From assembly GCA_028277795.1 (NCBI GenBank), contig JANQFP010000131.1, positions 1 to 53,167 of the forward strand: a DNA stretch of 53,167 nucleotides, given 5' to 3'. The notes beneath the pieces were generated by a model. It searched no databases and had not been told where the DNA came from. It worked only from the letters and a program-made list of their open reading frames with translations. Positions within the stretch are counted from its first letter, which is position 1. Each line of letters opens with the position of its first letter. The DNA is from Rhodospirillales bacterium (GTDB taxonomy: Bacteria; Pseudomonadota; Alphaproteobacteria; Rhodospirillales; JANQFP01). The translations under genes were made by a program, and so were the position numbers. Below are positions 1 to 9,429 of the stretch, piece by piece.

Positions 1-3000
1 GGCCGCATGACCCTCGACGAGCTGGTCTACGACCCCGGCACCCAGGAGGGCTCGGCCCTGCTGTCGCTGCTGCAGGGCACCGCCGTCGTGGTCAGCGGCC
101 AGATCGCCAAGACCAGCCCCGACGCCATGACCCTGGCCACCCCGGTGGGCACCATCGGCATCCGCGGCACGTCGCTGACGGTGCAGTGGGACGGCACCAA
201 CTTCACCGCCATCAACCTGCCGGAGACCACGCCCGAGGGCGAGACCTACGTGGGCGAGATCACCTTCTTCAGCCCCACCGGCGAGTTCTACGGCGCCCTC
301 AGCGGGGGCAATTCGGGCTGGAGATGGACGCCCGCCGCGGGCGGGCGGCCCCAGAGCACCCAGTTCACCAAAGAGGACGTGCAGAAGTTCGCCGGCGCCC
401 TGATGGGGATCCTGCCGGTGGTCGAGGGCGGTAACGCGCCGTCGGCCAAGGAGAACCTGGAGGACTTCGACACCGCGGCCGGCGACGACGACAGCCCCGA
501 CATCGTGGGCGAGTTCGTGCAGACCCAGATCGGCGGCGCCGGTGACGATGCACTCGGCCCGGTCATCCCGGCGCCGCTGTTCGTGCCGCCGCCGGCACCC
601 ACGTCGGTGCCGACGCCTACGCCGGCGGCGGGTGGGGACGACGACGACCCGATTCCCGAACCCACCCCGCCGCCGCCGGGACCGAAGCTGTTCCAGCACG
701 TCCAGATCGGGAACGACCTTTTCCTCCAGGGCACGTTCATGGAGGCCGGCATCAATGACGCGGGCGTCACCATCGCCGACGGCTCGACCGAGCCGCCCGA
801 TTTCCATCCGACCAATAGCAAGCTCGGGTTCGTTGCCGATTTGGACGGTTGGGACCAGGGCGCCACGCCGCCGACCGTGGACTTCACCTTCCCCGGATCG
901 CCGGTGGACAACGTGTCCGTCGGATGGGACGGCGCCGTCAAGGGCGTCAATGTCTCGGGTTCCCTGTCGGACGTGAGCGACGATGGCACCAACACCCTCG
1001 GGGGTTCGGTCACGGCGACCTACGGCGGCATGCTGGACGTCACGCAGACGACGACGTTCGGCCAGGACGACACGTTCATGCGCATCGAAGTCACTCTGAC
1101 CAATACGGACACGTCCAACACGCTGAGTGGCGTCCGGTACATGCGCAACATCGATCCCGATCAGGAAAACGGTGCGCCGGGCGGATTTGGCGCGACGACC
1201 AAGAACGACGTCCTCTCCAACCCGGGTGAAAACGATGACACCGTGGTCGCCCAGTCCACAGGGATCAACACCGGCATCAGTGTCAACTTCGTCGCCTTCG
1301 ACCTCAATGCCCGCGGCTCCATCTTCGGGTTCAGCAACACCAACCCGTTTGCGCCCAGCGCGTTCAACACGCCGGCCGATCCCAATGGCACGAATGCCGA
1401 CGATGGCCTGAACATCGCCTTCGCCGTCGGCGACTTGGCGCCGGGTGCGTCCCATTCCTTCACGTACTACTGGTCCATCAACAACCCTGCGGTCGGCAGC
1501 ACCCAAAGTGGCGGCGAGAGCAACGATCTGTTGGTCGGGACCGGCGGCAACGACTCCGTAATCGGCGCCGGCGGCGACGACATCCTCCTGGGCCTCGGCG
1601 GCAACGACACCATCCTGGGCAACGAGGGTAACGACACCCTGCGCGGCGGTGACGACGACGACAACCTGCTGGGCGGCGACGGCGACGACATTCTGATCGG
1701 CGGCGACGGCGGCGACACCCTCCTCGGGGGCGATGGCGCCGACACCGCCGAGTACACCGGGGCGTCGTCCGGTGTCACCGTCGATCTGTCGACGGCCGCC
1801 GCACAGGATACGGTGGGCGCCGGCACCGACACGTTGAGCGATCTCGAGAACCTGACCGGTAGCGACCACGACGACACCCTCACCGGCGACGGCAACACCA
1901 ATACCTTGCGCGGCGGCAAGGGCGACGACGTGCTGACCGGCGGCGACGGCGACGACCGTCTGCTCGGCGAGGCTGGCGACGACGTGCTGACCGGCGGTGA
2001 CGGTGACGACGAAGTGGACGGCGGTGATGGCGACGACACCATCATCGGCGGCGACGGCGCCGGCGACGACGACTATGAGGGCGGCGACGGCGTCGATACC
2101 GTCAGCTATGCCAGCACGACCGATGGCGTCGTCGTGGACCTGGAGGCCGGGACGGCGGAGGACGCCGCCGGCGCCGGCGACGTCATCGGCGACGACCAGC
2201 TCTTGAACATCGAGCGCGTGATCGGCGGCGCCGGCAACGATGTCCTGCGGGGCAGTGCGGAAGCCGATATACTCAACGGCGGCGAAGGCGACGATCTTCT
2301 CGACGGCCGTGACGGCGCGGATACGGCCGACTACCAGGGGGCGCCGGGGGCCGTGACCGTGGATCTGTCGACGATCGGTCCGCAGGATACGGGCGGCGCC
2401 GGCATTGACACGCTGATCAGCATCGAAAACCTGATCGGCAGCGACGACGACGACATCCTGACCGGCGACGGCGACAACAACGTCATCAACGGCGGCGCCG
2501 GCGATGACGTCCTCGACGGAGGCGGCGACACCGATACGGCCGATTACACTGGCGCGACGGCGGGCGTCACCGTCGACCTTTCGATGGCCGGCGTCCAGCA
2601 AGATACGGTCGGTGCCGGGCTCGATACCCTCAGCAACTTCGAGAACCTGACCGGCAGCGACCACGACGACAGCCTGACCGGCGACGGCAATGCCAATGTC
2701 CTCAACGGCGGCGGCGGCCGCGACGTCCTGAACGCGGGCGATGACGACGATCAGGTGAACGGCGGCGCCGGCAGCGATTTCATCGTCGGCGGCAGCGGCG
2801 GCGGCGATGACACCTACAACGGCGGCAGCGGCTTCGACACGGTCTCGTACACCAGCACCACCGACGGCATCGTGGTGGACCTGGACGATGGCAGCGCCGT
2901 GGATGCCGGCGGGGCGGTCGCCAATCTCATCGACGACGATGACCTCATCGACATCGAGGCGATCATCGGCGGCACGGGTGACGACGTCATCAAGGGCGAC

Positions 3001-5136
3001 AGCGGGGCAAACGGGCTGACCGGGAATCAGGGCGACGATGAACTCGACGGCCGTGCCGGCGATGACTTCCTGAGTGGCAACGATGGCGAGGACGAGCTTT
3101 CCGGCGGGGCCGGCAACGACTTCCTGGAGGGCGGTGACGAGGGCGACGAGCTTTCCGGCGGCGACGGCCGCGACACGCTGCGGGGCGAGAACGGCAACGA
3201 CGATCTCGACGGCGGAATCGGCCACGACCAGCTCGTCGGCGGCGCCGGAATTGACACGCTCACCGGCGGCGAAGGCAACGACGTGCTGATCGGCGATAAC
3301 GCTCCGCAGCGCCTTTACGTGCTCTCCGGGGACTCCGACGACGTTACCGGCATCTTTGCCATCGATGGGCTGGAGAGCGCCACCCTGGTGGTGTCGGAAA
3401 CGGCGATTCAGACCGCCACCGGCATTGGTGATTCCAATCTGGCAAACGCCGGCCTCGCGGTCGACGTACAGGGCAACCTCTACTTCACCGAGAGCGTGTC
3501 CAACACCCTTCTTAAGCAGCCGAAATCCGGCGGGCCGGTGGAGGTGGTCGCCGACGCCAACGCCATCAGCACTGCCGCCGGGCTCGGGGGCGCCACGCCG
3601 GATCCGCGTGGGCTGACCATCGGGTCCGACGGAAAGGTGTACTTCACGGAAGGGGCCAGCGAATCGGTGCTCAGTTACGACCCCGTCACGGACACCCTGA
3701 GCCAAGTCGTCGGCCGGAGCACCCTGGAAGCCCTCGCGAACGGCGCGGTCAATCTGGACAACGGGATCGTCGCCAGCCCCTTGGGCCGCATCTACGTCGC
3801 CTCGGCCGAGGACATTTCGGTGGTCTCCCGCATCTTCGAGATCGACATCAGCGGCACCTCGCCCACCGTCCGCCTGTTGGCGGAGGACCCCTTGTTCGAC
3901 GACATCGACGAGTACATGACCCTGGCGCCCAACGGCGACCTGATCATCGCAGACGAGGGAGGCAGCGAAGAGATCCTGCGTGTCGACGCGTCGGACGGCA
4001 CCGTATCGGTGTTCCTGTCCAACGCTGAGATTGCCACCGTGGCGGGAATCGGAGGCGGCCTTGTCAACCTGGAGAGTGGCATGGTGTTCGACGCCGCGGG
4101 CAACTTCTACCTGGGTGAGGACCAGACCGACGCGATCTACAAGTGGACCGGATACGACCCCGCGACGGGCACCATTAACGGCGCCTCCGGCGCGGTGTTC
4201 GTTTCCGAGGCCACGCTCGAAACGGCGGGCAGCCTCCCGGCAGACGACACCGATCTGCAGGGCCAGTTGGTCGCATCGTTCGATTTCGGGGCCACCGTGG
4301 GCGTTGCCGCCGGCGACACCCTGTTCGGCGGCGACGGCGACGACATCCTGGTGGGTGGCGACGGTGACGACAGCGTCAGCGGCGGCGCCGGCAACGACAC
4401 CATCATTGCCGGCGGCGGCGACGGCGACGACGAGTACGATGGCGGTTCCGACATCGACACCATCGATTACTCGAGCACCACCGATGGCGTCATCGTGGAC
4501 TTGGTCGCCGGCACCGCCGAGGACGCCCCCGGGGCGGACACGGATCTCATCGACGACGACGACATCATCAACATCGAGAACGTGATCGGCGGCTCGGGCA
4601 ACGACGTTATCGAGGGCGACGCGGCCGCCAACACCCTGCGAGGCGGCGGCGGCGATGACACCCTGCGGGGCGCCGGCGGCAACGACACGTTCGTCTACGT
4701 CGCGATCTCGGAGTTCGGTGATTTCCTCGACGACTTCACCGCCGGCGGGTCCGACGATGCCATCGATTTCAACCTTGCCCTCCTCGACCGCGGCGGCAAC
4801 GACCATGTCCACAAGCTGTCCTCCGGCGCCGTCGACAACGATGCGCCGGTGATCATCTTCACGCCGGACATCGGCGCTCCAGCGGACGCGTTCACCGTCG
4901 CCTCGGAGCTGTCGACAGCTCTTTCGGGGTTCAGCAGCGGCGACAAGATGCTGTTTGCCGTCGGTGACGCCAGTGAAGTGACCAAGACAACGACCTTGTG
5001 GTACTGGGAAGACGACTCTGGAGGGGGCTCTCCCGGCGCGGTCGAGAGTTCCGAACTGACCGCGGTCGCCGAGCTCGAGAACACGATCCATTCGGACATG
5101 ACGGCGGACGACTTCGTCGGTCTGACGGCCGCCTGA
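1..5136 (+). CDS. Giant RTX calcium-binding surface protein with FecR-like N-terminus (5'-truncated by window edge)
   Basis: The reading frame is open at base 1, and the ATG at base 7 lies inside what looks like a FecR-type domain (LDELVYDP, TPVGTIGIRGT), so the true start is probably outside the window. From that ATG, residues 1-120 are FecR-like and 185-230 are Pro/Asp-rich. Residues about 230-500 form a beta-rich domain that resembles the PEP-CTERM protein at 47553. Residues about 502-1098 carry many GGxGxDxL nonapeptide RTX repeats. Residues about 1099-1437 look like an NHL/SMP-30 beta-propeller (LAVDVQGNLYFTE, LTIGSDGKVYFTE). A second RTX block spans about 1438-1562, followed by an acidic tail. 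RTX proteins are usually exported by type I secretion and fold on binding calcium. No transporter genes are visible here. Function beyond surface or extracellular location is unknown. Confidence 0.9.
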   Translation, partial: GRMTLDELVYDPGTQEGSALLSLLQGTAVVVSGQIAKTSPDAMTLATPVGTIGIRGTSLTVQWDGTNFTAINLPETTPEGETYVGEITFFSPTGEFYGALSGGNSGWRWTPAAGGRPQSTQFTKEDVQKFAGALMGILPVVEGGNAPSAKENLEDFDTAAGDDDSPDIVGEFVQTQIGGAGDDALGPVIPAPLFVPPPAPTSVPTPTPAAGGDDDDPIPEPTPPPPGPKLFQHVQIGNDLFLQGTFMEAGINDAGVTIADGSTEPPDFHPTNSKLGFVADLDGWDQGATPPTVDFTFPGSPVDNVSVGWDGAVKGVNVSGSLSDVSDDGTNTLGGSVTATYGGMLDVTQTTTFGQDDTFMRIEVTLTNTDTSNTLSGVRYMRNIDPDQENGAPGGFGATTKNDVLSNPGENDDTVVAQSTGINTGISVNFVAFDLNARGSIFGFSNTNPFAPSAFNTPADPNGTNADDGLNIAFAVGDLAPGASHSFTYYWSINNPAVGSTQSGGESNDLLVGTGGNDSVIGAGGDDILLGLGGNDTILGNEGNDTLRGGDDDDNLLGGDGDDILIGGDGGDTLLGGDGADTAEYTGASSGVTVDLSTAAAQDTVGAGTDTLSDLENLTGSDHDDTLTGDGNTNTLRGGKGDDVLTGGDGDDRLLGEAGDDVLTGGDGDDEVDGGDGDDTIIGGDGAGDDDYEGGDGVDTVSYASTTDGVVVDLEAGTAEDAAGAGDVIGDDQLLNIERVIGGAGNDVLRGSAEADILNGGEGDDLLDGRDGADTADYQGAPGAVTVDLSTIGPQDTGGAGIDTLISIENLIGSDDDDILTGDGDNNVINGGAGDDVLDGGGDTDTADYTGATAGVTVDLSMAGVQQDTVGAGLDTLSNFENLTGSDHDDSLTGDGNANVLNGGGGRDVLNAGDDDDQVNGGAGSDFIVGGSGGGDDTYNGGSGFDTVSYTSTTDGIVVDLDDGSAVDAGGAVANLIDDDDLIDIEAIIGGTGDDVIKGDSGANGLTGNQGDDELDGRAGDDFLSGNDGEDELSGGAGNDFLEGGDEGDELSGGDGRDTLRGENGNDDLDGGIGHDQLVGGAGIDTLTGGEGNDVLIGDNAPQRLYVLSGDSDDVTGIFAIDGLESATLVVSETAIQTATGIGDSNLANAGLAVDVQGNLYFTESVSNTLLKQPKSGGPVEVVADANAISTAAGLGGATPDPRGLTIGSDGKVYFTEGASESVLSYDPVTDTLSQVVGRSTLEALANGAVNLDNGIVASPLGRIYVASAEDISVVSRIFEIDISGTSPTVRLLAEDPLFDDIDEYMTLAPNGDLIIADEGGSEEILRVDASDGTVSVFLSNAEIATVAGIGGGLVNLESGMVFDAAGNFYLGEDQTDAIYKWTGYDPATGTINGASGAVFVSEATLETAGSLPADDTDLQGQLVASFDFGATVGVAAGDTLFGGDGDDILVGGDGDDSVSGGAGNDTIIAGGGDGDDEYDGGSDIDTIDYSSTTDGVIVDLVAGTAEDAPGADTDLIDDDDIINIENVIGGSGNDVIEGDAAANTLRGGGGDDTLRGAGGNDTFVYVAISEFGDFLDDFTAGGSDDAIDFNLALLDRGGNDHVHKLSSGAVDNDAPVIIFTPDIGAPADAFTVASELSTALSGFSSGDKMLFAVGDASEVTKTTTLWYWEDDSGGGSPGAVESSELTAVAELENTIHSDMTADDFVGLTAA

Positions 5137-5165
5137 TCCTTTCGGCGTCGTTGACCGGACACATA

Positions 5166-5200
5166 CCGACTTACGGAACCAATGAGGTTCCGTGAGTCGG
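5166..5200. terminator. Hairpin between convergent genes
   Basis: Two 15-base arms (5166-5180 and 5186-5200) pair completely with one T-G wobble around a 5-base loop. It lies 30 bases after the RTX stop and before the convergent NrfD gene, so it may serve both strands. There is no T-tract on the plus strand. Confidence 0.6.
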
Positions 5201-5286
5201 CGATCCGCTGTCTGGCGACCGAATGGGGCAGGGCGGCCCCCGGCCGTCTGGTCCCGGCCCGTTCCGCCGTCGCGGCGGGACTCCCC

Positions 5287-6474
5287 TTACTCGCCGGCCT
5301 CCGCCTTTGGCCCCGGCTCGTCGAAGATGGGGATGAACCGGTTGAGGATGTAGTAGACGACGAACGGCGCCACGAAGATGGCGGTGACCGTCAGCACCCC
5401 TTCCTTGTCGAAGAACTGGAAATGGTAGTCGACGAAGCCGCGCTCCGACTTGGAGATGAGCTGGCCGCCGATGACCACGTTGAAGCGCATGAACAGCACC
5501 TGCAGGCAGATCATCAGCGCGCTCAGATTGGCGAGGGCCAGCATGGCACCGTTGCGCAACGGCGCCAGGACGACGAAGCCGAGCACCACCAGCGGCACGA
5601 AGGACAGGATCATCACCTGGCCGATCAGGTACGAGCCGTAGAGCGGGCCGGTGATCAGCGGCTTGATGATGGTCCAGTGGTGGCCCTGCTCGTAGGCCGC
5701 ATACAGCACCTCCAGCATCTCCAGGGCGAAGGTGACCATGAAGATGCCCCACAGGAAGGCACAGAACTTCCTGACCATGGGGTAGTCCACCGGCTTGCGG
5801 CCGGCCCACATGATGACCGCATACATGAGCAGCAGGATGGCCATGCCGCTGACCATGCCCGACAGCAGGAAGATCACCGGCTGCAGGGGCGTCGCCCACC
5901 ACGCCACCGCCTTCACCGAGCCGAAGACGAAGCCGACGTAGCCGTGCAGCAGGAAGGCCCAGGGGATGCCGATGCCCGACAGGATGGTGGCCAGCTTGTG
6001 GTCGATGCGGGCCGAATCCGGGTGGTAGGTCATGACGCCCAGGGTGAGGACCTTCCATGGCAGGGAGAGCGCACCCTCGGTCTCGTTGGCCCGCTGAATG
6101 AAGAACGGCCGGTAGATCAGCCAGATCTCGACCATCAGCAGGATCAGGTAGCCGCCGTAGACATAGCCGAAGACGCTCATGGCCGAGGTCAGGTGCGGCG
6201 TGAAGTAGATGTTGAAGGCCCGCTGCGGCTGGCCCAGGTGGACCAGCAGCGGCGTCGCCGCGAACAGCCCGAAGCAGAACGACGCCACCAGCGCGAACTT
6301 GGCGATGGGCTGGAAGTCCTTGACCTTGAAGACGTGGTACAGGGCGGAGACCACGAAGGCGCCGGCGATCAACCCCGTGATGTAGGGGTAGATGACGATG
6401 GTGATTTCCCACTCAACATGCATGTTGTTGGGAAAGACGTAGTTGGCCAGCGCCTGGTTGGGGAACTCCGCCAT
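5287..6474 (-). CDS. NrfD/PsrC-type quinone-interacting integral membrane subunit
   Basis: This 395-residue polytopic membrane protein is made almost entirely of hydrophobic segments, with family-like stretches such as YPYITGLIAGAFVVSALYHV near the N-terminus and VHLGQPQRAFNIYF. NrfD/PsrC proteins exchange electrons between membrane quinones and a periplasmic iron-sulfur subunit. The ATG at 6474 overlaps the stop of the ferredoxin gene by one base (TAATG), so the two are probably translationally coupled. A longer frame reaches 6549 but would overlap the ferredoxin. It is the last gene of the minus-strand cytochrome operon. No molybdopterin catalytic subunit accompanies it in this window. Confidence 0.88.
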   Translation of the reverse strand: MAEFPNQALANYVFPNNMHVEWEITIVIYPYITGLIAGAFVVSALYHVFKVKDFQPIAKFALVASFCFGLFAATPLLVHLGQPQRAFNIYFTPHLTSAMSVFGYVYGGYLILLMVEIWLIYRPFFIQRANETEGALSLPWKVLTLGVMTYHPDSARIDHKLATILSGIGIPWAFLLHGYVGFVFGSVKAVAWWATPLQPVIFLLSGMVSGMAILLLMYAVIMWAGRKPVDYPMVRKFCAFLWGIFMVTFALEMLEVLYAAYEQGHHWTIIKPLITGPLYGSYLIGQVMILSFVPLVVLGFVVLAPLRNGAMLALANLSALMICLQVLFMRFNVVIGGQLISKSERGFVDYHFQFFDKEGVLTVTAIFVAPFVVYYILNRFIPIFDEPGPKAEAGE

Positions 6475-7235
6475 TACACGACGCCCCGCGGCAGGCCGAC
6501 GTAGAAGCAATACGGCGTGGTGTGCATGTCCGGCTTGAGGACCATCCACCGGTCCTCCTTGAACACCTTGGCCACCTCGCTCTCCGGGTCCTTGAGGTCA
6601 CCGAACCACCGCACCTTGTTGGGGCACACGGTCACGCAGGCCGGCAGCTTGCCCACCTGGACCCGGTGGTAGCACCAGGTGCACTTGTCCGACTTGTGGG
6701 TCTCGGGATTGATGAACCGCACACCGTAGGGGCAGCCCTGCACGCAGTACCCGCATCCCAGGCAGTGGTCGCCGTCATTGAGCACGAACCCGTCCTCGGT
6801 GCGGAAGGTGGCGCCGACGGGGCAGACCTGGACGCACGGCGGGTTCTGGCAGTGATTGCACATCTTGGGGACGAAGCGCGACGAGTCGAGGGCCTTGGCG
6901 CGCAGCTCCTCGTTGACCTCCTCGAACCCGTTCATGGCGCCGTCGGGCGAGTCGATGTAGATGCCCTCCTCGGTGAAGATGTAGCGCTCCACCCAGGTGC
7001 GGAACACGCCCGAGGGGACGGCGTTCTCCCGCTTGCAGGCGCGCACGCAGTTGCCGCAGCCGATGCACTTGCCGACGTCGATCACATAGGCGTATTCGTG
7101 GTTGGCGTCGCTGCGGCCTTGCGTCGCTCGGCCGAAGGCCCCGGGCGTGTAGACCAGCAGGACGGTGGCCGAGGCCGTGCCCGCGAGAACGTGCTGGAGG
7201 AACTCCCGGCGGGAGTCCGAGACTTGGTTCACCAC
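6474..7235 (-). CDS. Tat-exported 4Fe-4S ferredoxin-type electron transfer subunit (NrfC/PsrB-like)
   Basis: The protein has a twin-arginine export signal (SRREFLQ followed by a hydrophobic stretch) and several cysteine clusters: CIGCGNCVRAC, CNHCQNPPCVQVC, CLGCGYCVQGC and C-W-C with a later CVTVCP. This is the four-cubane ferredoxin pattern of the NrfC/PsrB/TtrB family. Such subunits relay electrons between an NrfD partner and a periplasmic redox protein. I prefer a GTG start at 7235 because GGGAGG lies 7 bases upstream (7243-7248). An in-frame ATG at 7265 has no visible ribosome site. The stop overlaps the nrfD-like start. Confidence 0.88.
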   Translation of the reverse strand: MVNQVSDSRREFLQHVLAGTASATVLLVYTPGAFGRATQGRSDANHEYAYVIDVGKCIGCGNCVRACKRENAVPSGVFRTWVERYIFTEEGIYIDSPDGAMNGFEEVNEELRAKALDSSRFVPKMCNHCQNPPCVQVCPVGATFRTEDGFVLNDGDHCLGCGYCVQGCPYGVRFINPETHKSDKCTWCYHRVQVGKLPACVTVCPNKVRWFGDLKDPESEVAKVFKEDRWMVLKPDMHTTPYCFYVGLPRGVV

Positions 7236-7331
7236 TGTGTGTCCTCCCAACTCGTGGCCGTCCATCTGGTTCTGTGAACGGACCCTCTGGTTCTTCTTTT
7301 GGCGTCCGGTGCCCGCGGGGTTGCGCCTCCC

Positions 7332-7817
7332 TCAGGCCCGCGGGTCGTGGGGTGCGTGGCATTCCACGCAGGGATCTTCCGGTTTCAGTTCCTGGTGCCG
7401 CCTCACCTTCTCCACCAGCTCCTTGGTGAACTGGGTGAAGTCCTTGGGCCGGCTGATGAGCTCCCCGTGGCAGTTCAGGCACTGCCACTGGCTCTCGTCG
7501 ACGACGGCGTCGGCGAACTTCTCGCCGTCCTTGATGTGGTCGGCAAAGGGGCCGTGGCACGATTCGCACGACAGGGTGCGGTGCTCGTACTCCGCCATGT
7601 CGTCGATGACTTCCTCGTGACAGGCCTGGCACGACTCGTTGCCGCCGTAAATCAGGGGCAGGGCGGCGACGTCGTCCACCGCGTCGGCCCGGTGCCAGTT
7701 GTCGTAATCCCAGTTGGCCGGCGTGGCCAGCGCCCGGATTCCCAAAAAGGCGAGCAAGCCGATCAACAATACGCCCAAAAGACGGTACAGATGTGAGCGG
7801 GGCGATGGATTATTCAC
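7332..7817 (-). CDS. Membrane-anchored tetraheme c-type cytochrome (NapC/c3-like)
   Basis: This 161-residue protein has an N-terminal uncleaved-looking hydrophobic anchor (LLGVLLIGLLAFLGI) followed by four CxxCH haem-binding motifs: CQACH, CESCH, CLNCH and CVECH. Small anchored tetraheme cytochromes typically carry electrons between quinone-level enzymes and periplasmic partners. The start is GTG at 7817, with a GGGAGG site 8 bases upstream. It lies between the two-module cytochrome and the ferredoxin/NrfD pair, so it may bridge the membrane subunits to the larger soluble cytochromes. That role is inferred from order only. Confidence 0.85.
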   Translation of the reverse strand: MNNPSPRSHLYRLLGVLLIGLLAFLGIRALATPANWDYDNWHRADAVDDVAALPLIYGGNESCQACHEEVIDDMAEYEHRTLSCESCHGPFADHIKDGEKFADAVVDESQWQCLNCHGELISRPKDFTQFTKELVEKVRRHQELKPEDPCVECHAPHDPRA

Positions 7818-7930
7818 TTCCTTTGCCTCCCTCGATTCGACTTGCCGCGACGTGCCCGACGAATCGGCCCCCTATGCCATGACTTATATCATTCACGTCT
7901 TTGCTCGTCGATACCGACACAGGGCCGCCA

Positions 7931-9331
7931 TCACTTCCGCGTCGGCAGGGTCTGGGCATAGGCCAGAATGTCCACCAGGGTCTGCAGCCCGAGCACCCGG
8001 AGCGGCGGCATGTTGCCGTCGGGATGGCCGTTGAGCATCTTGTGCATCGCGTCCCACGGGCTGTTGTTGGCCAGCCGGCCCAGGGGCGGCTGGGTCAGCT
8101 GCATGCGGCCGTCGGCGCCGTGGCAGGTGGCGCAGATGGTCTTGTAGAAAGCCGCCTGCCGCTTGGAATCGCCCCGGGCCTTGTTGGTCTTGCGGTCGAT
8201 GTAGACGTCCATATCGATCTGGCCCTTGCTGACGAAGTTGGCCAAATCCACCAGGTCCTGCTCGGTCAGCATGGCGCCGTAGCGGTGGTTGCCGTCGTGA
8301 AGAACGGCGACGATCTTTTCCGGGTCGGCGCCGGCCATCGCGGTGATGCCTTTGATGCCGGTGTAGTGGATGCCCTTGCCGTAGGCCCCGTCCTTGCCCT
8401 TGTAGTCCCACCCGTGGCACTCCTTGCAGCGCCAGTTGTTGCGCGGGTACTTGGCGTATTCGGCACTCCTCGGGTAGGCCGGGTGGGGCTCGGCCGGCGG
8501 CGGCGCATCCACCTCCTTGAACCAGTTGTCGTAAAGGCGGCCGCCGCGCACCACCGACGACATCTCGTCCTGGGTGGGCAGGGTCTGGACGTACGCCAGG
8601 ATGTCCACCACCGTCTGCATCTCGAAGGCGCGCAGGGCCGGCATCAGCTCGCCGGGATGGCCGTTGAGCATCTTGTGCAGCGCGTTCCACGGGTCCTCAC
8701 GGGCGACCACCCCGAAGGCGGGCAGGTTCTTGATCATCAGGCCGTCGTATCCGTGACAGGTGGCGCAGATGGTCTGGTAGAAGTCCAGGCGCCGATCGGG
8801 GACGCCCTTGGCCCGCCCCGTGTCGCTGTCGATGACCGTATCCATGTCCACCTGGCCAAAGGCGACGAACAGGGCCAAGTCCCGGATGTCCTGCTCGCTC
8901 AGATAGCCCTGATAGCGATGGGTCCCGTCGGTGAGAATTTCCATGACGTGCTTGGGGTCGGCCCCCTGCATGTCCCGGATGCCCTTGATGCCGGTGTAGT
9001 GGATGCCCGTGGCATTGGCGCCGTCCTTGCCCTTGTAGTCGTAACCGTGACATTCGGCGCAGCGCCAGTTGATGCGGGGGGCGTCGGCGTACACCATGTC
9101 GGCCGGATAGGCCGGGTGCGACAGGGGCGGCGTCGGCCGGTTGGTCTCCAGTTGCCAGTCGTCGTAAAGGCGGCCGCCGCGGACGATGGCGGTCAGGTCT
9201 TCGCTGGCGGCCTTCATCTCGTGCGAGTCCGCTGCCGCCGGACCCGGCGTCGCGCACCCTATTGCCAACACCACGGCGACCAACGCCAGCCGCCCCGCCG
9301 CTCCGGTCCGTGTACCCGCCTTCTGTGCCAT
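7931..9331 (-). CDS. Tetraheme cytochrome c with two tandem diheme modules
   Basis: After an export signal (LALVAVVLAIGC...AAA), two repeats of roughly 210 residues follow. Each begins RGGRLYD and carries a first haem site in an NWRC-x2-CHG-x-DYKGKDG context, a TGIKGI segment, a second site CATCHG and an ILAY-QTLPT end. The total is four CxxCH motifs. The same module occurs four times in the upstream neighbour and once in the gene at 13395. I start at the ATG at 9331, which is directly followed by the signal peptide; a TTG at 9367 gives 12 extra residues. The Cys of the signal could make it a lipoprotein, but an AAA/DS signal peptidase I site is also possible. Substrate is unknown. Confidence 0.85.
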   Translation of the reverse strand: MAQKAGTRTGAAGRLALVAVVLAIGCATPGPAAADSHEMKAASEDLTAIVRGGRLYDDWQLETNRPTPPLSHPAYPADMVYADAPRINWRCAECHGYDYKGKDGANATGIHYTGIKGIRDMQGADPKHVMEILTDGTHRYQGYLSEQDIRDLALFVAFGQVDMDTVIDSDTGRAKGVPDRRLDFYQTICATCHGYDGLMIKNLPAFGVVAREDPWNALHKMLNGHPGELMPALRAFEMQTVVDILAYVQTLPTQDEMSSVVRGGRLYDNWFKEVDAPPPAEPHPAYPRSAEYAKYPRNNWRCKECHGWDYKGKDGAYGKGIHYTGIKGITAMAGADPEKIVAVLHDGNHRYGAMLTEQDLVDLANFVSKGQIDMDVYIDRKTNKARGDSKRQAAFYKTICATCHGADGRMQLTQPPLGRLANNSPWDAMHKMLNGHPDGNMPPLRVLGLQTLVDILAYAQTLPTRK

Positions 9332-9429
9332 GATGGTCCCGCCTTCGACGTCCTGTCCCTTTGTCAATTATGGACGGCACCGCAGGGGCCGGATCGCGCC
9401 AACTGAGGCGATCCCGACGCCCGCCGCGG

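Noticed and set aside
1500..4700. Regular short DNA repeats resembling a CRISPR or minisatellite
   Set aside because: They encode GGxGxDxL RTX nonapeptides in one open frame; there are no spacers or constant direct repeats.
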